NCBI GenBank assembly: GCA_949825045.1
Contig: OX463806.1
Coordinates: forward strand, 47,888,208 to 47,952,207
Direction: 5' to 3'
Source: Argyresthia goedartella
Lineage: Eukaryota; Arthropoda; Insecta; Lepidoptera; Argyresthiidae
DNA length: 64,000 nt
Notes under the pieces: generated by a model
The model's database searches: none
What the model was told of the DNA's origin: nothing
Seen by the model: only the letters and a program-made list of their open reading frames with translations
In this document: piece after piece, positions 55,790 through 64,000 of the stretch
Layout of the letters: each line of letters opens with the position of its first letter
Numbering within the stretch: the first letter of the stretch is position 1
Program-made: the position numbers and the translations under genes

Positions 55790-55864
55790 TCGGCCCCCCC
55801 CCCATTGATGCCATAGCTGGAGCGAAATATTGTCACGAATAGTTTAACAGCGTTTTGTGCGTCG

Positions 55865-56208
55865 TTTTGAACTTCAACAAGAGAAACAAGAGTTGTCTGT
55901 AAATAAATTTAAAAATGTTTTTAAAAATCACTTATGTAAAAAGGCTTACTACAAAATATCAGATTATGTAGAAGACAAGAAAGCTTGGGAAGGAGATTGC
56001 TCCAATTCTGTAAAAAATAACGTATAAAGCTGTAGGTTTCTAGTCGCCTCTTTGCCTCCAGCATCTAAAACATTGAGGTGACGGAATTCAAATTGAGTTC
56101 TATATTTCCCTATATCTTATATATGTGTTAGTTTAAGATTTGACATTCTCCAAATGTAATCAATGTATTTCTTATGGAAATAAACTCTTTTTGAATTTTG
56201 AAAAACCT
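55865..56208 (+). pseudogene. 5'-truncated LINE, C-terminal tip and 3' UTR
   Basis: The frame FELQQEKQELSVNKFKNVFK, then KKAYYKISDYVEDKKAWEGD, stops at about 56025-56027. It matches the last block (LxxxxYYxxxDYxxDKxAW) of the LINEs at 10.4, 38.5 and 61.8 kb. The 3' UTR ends near GGAAATAAACTC at 56175-56190. Directly follows the 37-bp array. Confidence 0.75.
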
Positions 56209-56883
56209 TTTACATTATAGAACATTTTCTATTGGTCTAAGTAGCTGAAAACATATTACAGTAAATACATGCTAAAAATATTATATTTCAAGGTGTCCCA
56301 AAAGTCATACGTCACAGCGACACCGAAGGTAGCCCTGCCTCAGGTGCATCGAACAAGCCTTAACATTACCTCAGTGAAAGTTACATGTAATCCGATAAAT
56401 CGTTATTTTAAAGTTTTTAATGAAAATTCCCATTTTTTGCTTTGCCTTGGATATCCCATTCTTTTACGTTTTGTTTTTAAATTTATACGCTATTGTGGAT
56501 AGTTACTTAAGACGACACAAGTTTTATTTTGTCGATACCTTAGATAGAATACAATAAATTGATGACTTCGACAATAAATGCGACGACGTGTTTTCGACGC
56601 AGCTCGAGACATATCGAGCATGGGCATGAGACGATTACGCCGTTACTTTATCAGGAGATATTTTTTATGCCTAAAGGTTGGAAGTAGACATTTTGAGCAT
56701 TAGTTGTAGTAGTCTACAAGTTTCAGCGCAATCATCTCATGCTCGGCAAGTCTCGTGATGAGTCGAATACACGTCGAATACGAATACAGGCCTAAATTTT
56801 TGTTTTGTATCAATTAGTGGTTATAACCTTGTCTTTTAAACATAGCCCAAAAAAGTTTAGGTTTAATAAACAAAGTTTGAAGA
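56209..56883. other. Non-coding stretch
   Basis: No gene recognised; the frame 56269-56502 is unassigned. Confidence 0.45.
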
Positions 56884-57300
56884 TTTTCGTGGTCTAGTGG
56901 GTTTCAAGCTTGCGTCTTATCTAGGAGATGCAGGTTTGAATCCGGTGCTAACCATGTGGCAATTAAATAAGTAATTTACCTTATTTAATCGTACATCATC
57001 CGACGCTCCGTTTTTTTTTTACACGTAGTTCGCGGCTAACATCGCTACTTGGTAGTGGTAGTCGTAAAAACCCTACATCAACGCGCACTGAGCCAGCAGG
57101 TTGGCGTATGGCTCAACCTTACTTGTATCCGGGTAAACCCTACATCAACGCGCACTGAGCCAGCAGGTTGGAGTATGGCTCAACCTTACTTGTATCCGGG
57201 TAAACCCTACATCAACGCGCACTGAGCCAGCAGGTTGGAGTATGGCTCAACCTTAGTTGTATCCGGGTAAAGGCCTGTGCCCCTCGGCTGGTACATCAAT
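56884..57300 (+). mobile_element. tRNA-derived SINE, family 3, with internal 67-bp triplication
   Basis: The head has A-box TGGTCTAGTGG (about 56891) and B-box-like GGTTTGAATCC (about 56932). The body is expanded by three copies of a 67-bp unit (AAACCCTACATCAACGCGCA + CTGAGCCAGCAGGTTGGAGT + ATGGCTCAACCTTACTTGTA + TCCGGGT; 57068, 57135, 57202). It closes with GGCCTGTGCCCCTCGGCTGG + TACATCAATAA. Confidence 0.65.
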
Positions 57301-57512
57301 AAGCTAAATTTAATTTAATATAAAAAAGTTTAAGTTTAATTTTAACTATTGTAAATACGTTAAAGTTTCATGAATAAACTTTATGTTTATCTAGCGAATA
57401 GTACTGGTAATAAATTTATTTATTTATTTATTTTACTACATCGCAGTAACGTACCGTAACGCAGCGTAATTTAACTTATCGTGACTTACACTAACCTCAC
57501 ATACCCTACCCT

Positions 57513-57920
57513 AACCTGAGGTGAGCTGAGGTAAGCTGAGGTCAGGTCGGGTCAGATAACCTGAGGTAAGCTTAGGTCAGGTCGGGTCAGATAACCTGAG
57601 GTAAGCTTAGGTCAGGTGGGGTCAGATAACCTGAGGTAAGCTGAGGTCAGGTCGGGTCAGATAACCTGAGGTAAGCTTAGGTCAGGTCGGGTCAGATAAC
57701 CTGAGGTAAGCTTAGGTCAGGTCGGGTCAGATAACCTGAGGTAAGCTGAGGTCAGGTCGGGTCAGATAACCTGAGGTAAGCTTAGGTCAGGTCGGGTCAG
57801 ATAACCTGAGGTAAGCTTAGGTCAGGTCGGGTCAGATAACCTGAGGTAAGCTTAGGTCAGGTCGGGTCAGATAACCTGAGGTAAGCTGAGGTCAGGTTAG
57901 GTTAGGTCAGGTTGGGTCAG
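57513..57920 (+). repeat. 35-bp minisatellite rich in GGTCAGG/TTAGG motifs, about 11 units
   Basis: Unit ATAACCTGAGGTAAGCTTAG + GTCAGGTCGGGTCAG; spacing 35 bp (57556, 57591 and so on). Two interleaved variants, AAGCTTAGG and AAGCTGAGG. The flanks (CCCTACCCTAACCTGAGG; GGTTAGGTTAGGTCAGG) are short imperfect TTAGG/TCAGG-type runs. Confidence 0.92.
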
Positions 57921-59444
57921 ATAAACAAGGTAAGGTTAATAATGCCACATCGTAAAATCGATTTCAAAGTTTGAATTCTCAAATTCGCCAGGTAAGACAT
58001 GAACGATTATCAGCGTTGCCCTTTGACGCCTCTGGAATCGGTCACATCGGTTTTGCTATTTAGATCCATCCATCTCGATTGATCTCAAATCTTACAAATT
58101 TTAATAATGAAAAAGCAAATGAGATATTCAGTACATATTCTTGTCACACCTTGCTTTCTTACTAGGCGGAACCCCGGTTTGATGAGTAAATGTGGCATAC
58201 GTTTCAATTGTATGCTCATTTATGGAACAGGTCACAGGAACAGGAATCGGCATAACGGCAAATGTTTAAAGATGTTTTCTCATTTGGTGTCTAGTATTTT
58301 TTTTTCACGACAGCTGGTCAAAGGCGACGTCAATGATTTTGCTGAAGATTTAATCTAAGACAAAGTCATCATTATCGTATTCTACTGAAGGTACCGACAA
58401 AATAACACTTGTGTCGTCTTAAGCTGTCATCGTAACAATAACGTAGAAACAAATAAAAACGTAAACATGTGGAATTAATTTAAAAACATATTACCCGACT
58501 GTGTTTTCAATATTTCAACCTCTTTTTTATTTATGAAACCCTTTTTTTTATACCCTACTCGATAGGTTTGAAAAAAATAAATTTTTAGACATCGCAGAAA
58601 AACCTAAGTCACTCTTAGTCAAACCTAGTGACACTCTCATTGTTGAGACGAATCTAACGACTACAGAGCGTGCCAAAGAAATATACATAAATACACTCGA
58701 AAAACATAACCCTCCTTCTGGCGCAGTCGGGTAAAGAAAGGGATATCCAAGAAATGGCTAGAATGGGGATTTTCATTAGAAACTGAACATCAATATGAAC
58801 AACTTTCCCCAAGAAACATATGGTTGCAAATTGTAAGAAAACGGTCTAACCCACCCACGAAGACCATTCCTGGTAGTAACCATGGAGTGGTAGGGATGGT
58901 GTGGAGTGAATTTGGATTTTACATAGCAAAATGTTGTTCACAAAGTTATTGTTGCGGCTACTTTTACACTCCATGTACTTAACCAGGTGCATTCTTAAGT
59001 TTGTATGTGGTGTTGATGGAATTGTTGTATGGGGACCCCCTTAAATATTTATTTTATTCTGCTTTTAGTATTTGTTGTCATAGCGGCAACAGAAATATGT
59101 GAAAATTTCATCAAATCAAATCAAATCAAATCAAATCAAAAATCATTGATTTCCATAGGATGTTGTTACATCACTTAGATCCATCATTACATTTTTTTGG
59201 GTGAGTTCACTAACGTTCAATGGCGGAATCTGTGGAGAGAGCTCACCGAAGAAACTCCATAGTCGTCGCATCTTTTGCGTTTCCTTTTTTAAATAAAATA
59301 TTGTCAAATTACAAAATGAATGCTAATTATATATCGAAACAGCCTGTTACTCAAACAATCTATTCCCATGGACATCTGTCCTCTAAGTAATCAGATATCC
59401 TATAGTAACCTTTTTTATACAATTTCTGTTTTATTATTATTTAA
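57921..59444. other. Non-coding stretch
   Basis: No gene supported; the frame 58107-58358 is unassigned. A (TCAAA)n microsatellite at 59111-59140 is likely the tail of a minus-strand LINE relic. 59080-59110 contains the GGCAACAGAAAT segment seen with R1. Confidence 0.45.
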
Positions 59445-59632
59445 ACTTGTCTAAAGGTAAGTTTTTAATATTAGTAGGGACCTTATTGTAATAGCGTCAA
59501 TCTCGTCATCTGTCTAACTACCACGGTTCATGAGATACAGCCTGGCGTCAGACGGACAGACGGACAGCTTAGTTTTAGTAATAGGGTCCCGTTTGGCACC
59601 CTTCGGGTACGGAACCCTGAGAAGGTGAAGTT
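59445..59632 (-). repeat. Dispersed repeat family R1, inverted copy c
   Basis: Reverse complement of R1: CGTCAGACGGACAGACGGAC, AATAGGGTCCCGTTTGGCAC, CCTTCGGGTACGGAACCC. Non-coding. Confidence 0.75.
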
Positions 59633-59742
59633 TTGCAGAGCGCTGAAAGCAAATAATTACTCAAAAATATTTGATTTTTTTAATTTTTTGAAGATGAGAG
59701 GGAAAGTAAATTATCCCTAAAGTTGGTTTGCCTTCAAGTAAA

Positions 59743-61110
59743 TAAACAGAAAGCAGTCACTTTATTTTAGACATATAAAGAACTTGTAACTATACTCTAT
59801 TTGCCGAAACAAGTTAATGTGAAAGAAATGCATTGGCGTCTGATTGGTAGATCCGCGACGGTAAGGCCGTGTTCACAGTGCGAGAATTTTTTAGTTTGTT
59901 CGTGCGACTCGTACCGTTCAGACGTGCTTTAATATCCCGTGTAAGTGCAATTTATAACTATTTCCAGACATAAACAGAAAGCAGTCACTTTATTTTAGAC
60001 ATATAACGAACTTGTAACTATACTCTATTTGCCGAAACAAGTTAATGTGAAAGAAATGCATTGGCGTCTGATTGGTAGATCCGCGACGCTAAGGCCGTGT
60101 TCACAGTGCGAGAATTTTTTAGTTTGTTCGTGCGACTCGTACCGTTCAGACGTGCTTTAATATCCCGTGTAAGTGCAATTTATAAGTATTTCCAGACATA
60201 AACAGAAAGCAGTCACTTTATTTTAGACATATAACGAACTTGTAACTATACTCTATTTGCCGAAACAAGTTAATGTGAAAGAAATGCATTGGCGTCTGAT
60301 TGGTAGATCCGCGACTCTAAGGCCGTGTTCACAGTGCGAGAATTTTTTAGTTTGTTCGTGCGACTCGTACCGTTCAGACGTGCTTTAATATCCCGTGTAA
60401 GTGCAATTTATAACTATTTCCAGACATAAACAGAAAGCATTCACTTTATTTTAGACATATAACGAACTTGTAACTATACTCTATTTGCCGAAACAAGTTA
60501 ATGTGAAAGAAATGCATTGGCGTCTGATTGATAGATCCGCGACGCTAAGGCCGTGTTCACAGTGCGAGAATTTTTTAGTTTGTTCGTGCGACTCGTACCG
60601 TTCAGACGTGCTTTAATATCCCGTGTAAGTGCAATTTATAACTATTTCCAGACATAAACAGAAAGCAGTCACTTTATTTTAGACATATAACGAACTTGTA
60701 ACTATACTCTATTTGCCGAAACAAGTTAATGTGAAAGAAATGCATTGGCGTCTGATTGGTAGATCCGCGACGCTAAGGCCGTGTTCACAGTGCGAGAATT
60801 TTTTAGTTTGTTCGTGCGACTCGTACCGTTCAGACGTGCTTTAATATCCCGTGTAAGTGCAATTTATAAGTATTTCCAGACATAAACAGAAAGCAGTCAC
60901 TTTATTTTAGACATATAACGAACTTGTAACTATACTCTATTTGCCGAAACAAGTTAATGTGAAAGAAATGCATTGGCGTCTGATTGGTAGATCCGCGACG
61001 CTAAGGCCGTGTTCACAGTGCGAGAATTTTTTAGTTTGTTCGTGCGACTCGTACCGTTCAGACGTGCTTTAATATCCCGTGTAAGTGCAATTTATAACTA
61101 TTTCCTGAGA
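59743..61110 (+). repeat. 228-bp tandem array, 6 units
   Basis: Units begin TAAACAGAAAGCAGTCACTT at 59743, 59971, 60199, 60427, 60655 and 60883, exactly 228 bp apart, with only isolated substitutions (for example AAAGAAC/AACGAAC, GACGGTAAGG/GACGCTAAGG). Each unit contains AGTGCGAGAATTTTTTAGTT, ACCGTTCAGACGTGCTTTAA, a strong splice-donor-like CCGTGTAAGTG, and an acceptor-like AACTATTTCCAG at its end. An inverted partial monomer lies at about 63155-63190 (TTACTTGTTTCGGCAAATAG). No open frame. Confidence 0.95.
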
Positions 61111-61595
61111 CGCAGCTTGTTTATTGGACTTTGTGATTTAATTTTTTTCGTATGACTCGGTTAGTTTATTATTGATAACTATTTCCTGTGACAGGGTTAT
61201 TTATTGGACTTAAATTTTAGTCAGGACAGTTTTAAGGTCATCTTTGTCTAAGGATTTTTTAAGTTCAAAAGATTTGTTTTTTTTTCTAATACATCTTTTA
61301 TTTTTTATTTAATGATTTTCGAGTGTTAGCTTAACAAAAAAAAATATATACATTCCATTTTTTTAACAAAAAAAAGTTGGACCACTGAAGTTAGGTCACC
61401 TGTAGTAAGTGTAATTAAGTAGTACTACCTAACTAAAATTACGAATATTTATTGTGTTAAGTTATTTATCTGGCTATATGTAAGAAAATTCAGATTCGGA
61501 TTAAATTTTTTTGTCGAATAGAAATAAATAAATTATATTATTCAAAGTCAAGATTATACTTATAACTACAAGACTTTTTTTTATAAAAAATGACT
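61111..61595. other. Non-coding flank of the 228-bp array
   Basis: ATAACTATTTCCTGAGACG (61088) and ATAACTATTTCCTGTGACAG (61175) are two related blocks (each followed by TTTATTGGACTT) that continue the end of the array unit. No gene. Confidence 0.5.
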
Positions 61596-62340
61596 AAAGA
61601 CTACCCGTTTCGGAAGGTGGGCCTCGGGGCTAAGAAGAAACGGCAAGAAACTCCCCCATACCTTCTTTTTTTTGAAAGTGACTTCACAACAGGAACTGGT
61701 TTCGGTCTAAGGAAATTCGCCGGCGAGTGATAGACTTGATCCATCGCCCCTCGTCGAATTTCTGTGCGCTGAGATGGTATGGACCATGCAGTTTTGTCAT
61801 CCAAGTATACCTTAATCCTATAATAGGACTTTCTTATCAGCTTTTCTTTTTCCTGTGCGAGATTCAGCCATGAATCACCACTTGAAGGGGAAATTACCTT
61901 TTTCAAACTCAAACCATAATCAGTTATGTACTCATTAGTTTAGTTGATCATGTTTGATTTAAGAGACTTAAGTAAGTTAATAAAACTAAAAAGTGCATAT
62001 GCAAAGTAAAAGTGCATTATTTTGCCTGCTTGCAATAAATGATTTGAGTTTTGAGTTTTTTTTAGCTCATTTATAACATAGTTTTTTAACCTCTTTTCAG
62101 GAAGGATCAATGATTCCAGTGGTGTTTTATTGTAGAAGCGGATACAGTGCCCCATGAATGATGTGCCTACTTTACTTAGTCTAAATAATGGTAGTGCTAA
62201 CCTATTTCTATTTCTAGTGTTAATTGTATAACAATCACCTACAGTTTTAAATAAAACTACGTTTTTTCTTACATGCATAATATTCTCGTATATTGACAGG
62301 TAATATAAATTTCTTAGTATTTTTCTCTTAATTTTTCCCT
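61596..62340 (-). pseudogene. CR1-like LINE C-terminus, interrupted
   Basis: Minus strand, 5' part 62278-62070: MHVRKNVVLFKTVGDCYTIN, then LPLFRLSKVGTSFMGHCIRF + YNKTPLESL and LKNYVINELKK. The final block (LIRKSYYRIKVYLDDKTAW) appears only at about 61845-61770, after roughly 200 bp of unrelated sequence that includes a TTTGAGTTTTGAGTTTTTTTT stretch. So the element was split by a later insertion. Related to the copies at 2.6, 10.3, 38.5 and 55.9 kb. Confidence 0.75.
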
Positions 62341-63612
62341 AATATCTAATTGATATATCGCCCTGATCGCCCCTTTTTATAAAATAAATATCGTAATTAT
62401 ATCTGCTGCTCTCCCCCAGAGCAGTATGTGTATGTAAGTATTATTATATGAGATTAGGAAAAAACTGCTATATAAAAGGAAATATGGAATCGGGTATTTT
62501 TTATTTGTACAATACATGTATTTTTATTTTAGTAATTAATCTCTTGATCGTTGCACGTCTGAACGTGTGCGCGTGAGCTGAGCTGTGTGCAATGAACCGC
62601 GCCTAGCAACAGAAGGTATCTTTCTAATGTGCGAGTTCATTGCAAATTATCGCCGACATATTTACTCAGTAAGGTATAAAGCAGTGCTTTGTTAAATGTT
62701 TACCATAATTATTGTTTACATGAGTAATTTAAAGTACCTATTGTGTTAGGTATTGTTGCTTTAAAATATAATACCTACAAGTGTGCATACTACATATAAT
62801 GTTTAGAAGATAATTATGTTTTTTGAAAAGCAGTTACTTAATTCTTTTATTAGTTTCCCCAAAGGTCTTATCCTTTAAAACGGATTAGTTTTGTTTGTAT
62901 ACCCTCGATTGTGTTTAGGATGTGTACATTGTAATAATAATAATAATAAAAATAAAGAACTTTGAAAATCAATCAATCAGTAATTCACTCAGAACTAGAT
63001 AGTCATAACTGTCTTGTTACCAAAAACAAAAAATAAATGTTCAGATTGCAAAACATAGGCAAATCATGAATGCACCTTCATTTCTAATCAGTTTGGTTGA
63101 CACACACTAACGATTTTTCGACCTTGTCTTTTGTATGAAATTGTATGACAGAGACAACGCTCTATTTACTTGTTTCGGCAAATAGAGTATAGGGAGTATA
63201 TGTACATTCTTACTAAAACATATACACTATTTACATTCGTCGTGAACAAAATGATGATATAAATATATGCAATTAAATTAACCAACTCCAGCACCAAGTA
63301 CAACTTTTTATCAACGGTACGAATAGCTGTCGTCCTGACGCGCTGTGACGTCATTTTGTAGCGCGCGGCAACGGCAAACTTGAAATGAACGGGTAGTATG
63401 TAGTTAAAGCTAAGACCATATGCTAATATTAAATTAGTGTCTTACCAAAATGAACATGAAGAAGGGCTCACTTTGATTTTGAAAACGTTCCAATACTTCT
63501 ATATCATCGCCCTCGACCTATAACGCAGGTAAACGTTTTGTTAATAGTAAATACTGAACTACTTATAACATTTAAAACTTAATAATATTAATTTGTGTAT
63601 CTACCAGTGTGT
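62341..63612. other. Non-coding stretch
   Basis: AATAATAATAATAATAAAAA at 62932-62953 looks like a retroposon tail. A partial inverted copy of the 228-bp monomer lies near 63155-63190. No gene recognised; the minus-strand frame 63166-63354 overlaps that piece. Confidence 0.45.
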
Positions 63613-64000
63613 AATGGTAGTTTATGTGACTGCTACATAATGGAGGGCATTAAAACTCAAGAGTGGGTTTATAATATCACTCGAGAGTTTTAATGCCTAA
63701 TTATGTACAGTTACATACACTAGTTTATCTACACACATATCATAAGCTCTCTTTGAAGTGTTCAGGAACCGCATGTTTGACCGGCATTGTGGCTCTGCAG
63801 TTATTAGCTTGTTCTGTAGTACCAACTTCACAGACAAACTAGGGGCGGCACGCAAATTACACATTATGGTTATAATGTGTAATTATTCAGATAAGAAATG
63901 AGTTTTTACAAAGTACTTAGTTTAACATTATGCTGGTCGTAACATGCGATTTTTGGACGCAGTAAAGAAGGTTTATGATATGTGTGTAGATAAACTAGTT
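63613..64000 (+). mobile_element. MITE family M1, copy at window edge
   Basis: GGTAGTTTATGTGACTGCTA, TTTTAATGCCTAATTATG, TTTATCTACACACATATCAT, GGAACCGCATGTTTGACCGG, and the right end ATGATATGTGTGTAGATAAA just before 64000. It has an internal deletion relative to 22521-22967 (the GCAGGCGGGCGTCGG segment is missing). The right boundary may lie beyond the window. Confidence 0.85.

Noticed and set aside
55364..55816. 150-codon basic, repetitive frame
   Set aside because: Produced by the 37-bp minisatellite; two frames are open at once with shifted versions of the same repeat.

Overview
This window is AT-rich, repeat-dense insect nuclear DNA, most likely from a moth or butterfly. The main clues are intron-split metazoan genes, tRNA-derived SINEs with good A and B boxes, 3' ends of CR1/Jockey- and RTE-type LINEs, several minisatellites, and repeat families that I associate with Lepidoptera (the 'GGTTCCGTACCCGAAGGGTGCC' class and the 'TTTTTTGAAGTCGGTTAAAA' class, described here only by short motifs). 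No prokaryotic features, rRNA genes, functional tRNA genes or CRISPR arrays were seen.

Host genes are few. On the + strand, four exons (19840-19974, 20348-20453, 20759-21694, 23261-23580) join in consistent splice phase. They encode the C-terminal half of a cyclic-nucleotide phosphodiesterase catalytic domain, closest in my reading to PDE7, followed by a long low-complexity tail and a stop. The upstream exons with the HD metal-binding motifs were not found. On the - strand, 36112-36369 is a last coding exon resembling the C-terminus of paraplegin-type mitochondrial m-AAA proteases, with a GGGGCG hexanucleotide run inside the coding sequence. Two weaker candidates are an isolated 92-base exon-like segment (40166-40257, -) and a GC-rich, promoter-like region with a short ORF (39470-39953, +).

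Layout: 1-5.2 kb holds SINEs, a truncated MITE and a LINE relic. 5.87-7.98 kb is a satellite built from 55- and 58-bp monomers arranged as two tandem 970-bp higher-order units. 8.0-12.2 kb holds SINEs, a LINE 3' end and dispersed repeats, including a diverged single copy of the satellite monomer. 12.2-13.5 kb is two abutting minisatellites. 13.8-14.8 kb is a 5'-truncated Jockey-like LINE with a poly(A) tail. 14.8-19.8 kb is non-coding. 19.8-23.6 kb is the phosphodiesterase 3' end. 24-36 kb is mostly non-coding with small tandem arrays and foldback elements. 36-43 kb holds the protease exon, a MITE, LINE fragments, an RTE relic split by a large hairpin and a DD41D mariner-like transposase relic. 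43.5-52.2 kb holds a 442-bp direct duplication and two copies of an element carrying the C-terminus of a PIF1-type helicase (Helitron-like). 51-57.9 kb is a run of minisatellites (10, 60, 37, 67 and 35 bp units). 59.7-61.1 kb is six copies of a 228-bp unit. 61.6-64 kb holds a LINE relic and a further MITE copy at the edge.

Most open reading frames over 60 codons are chance, repeat-driven or mobile-element relics. No operon or pathway links the genes seen. All family assignments come from reading motifs by eye; no database search was run.
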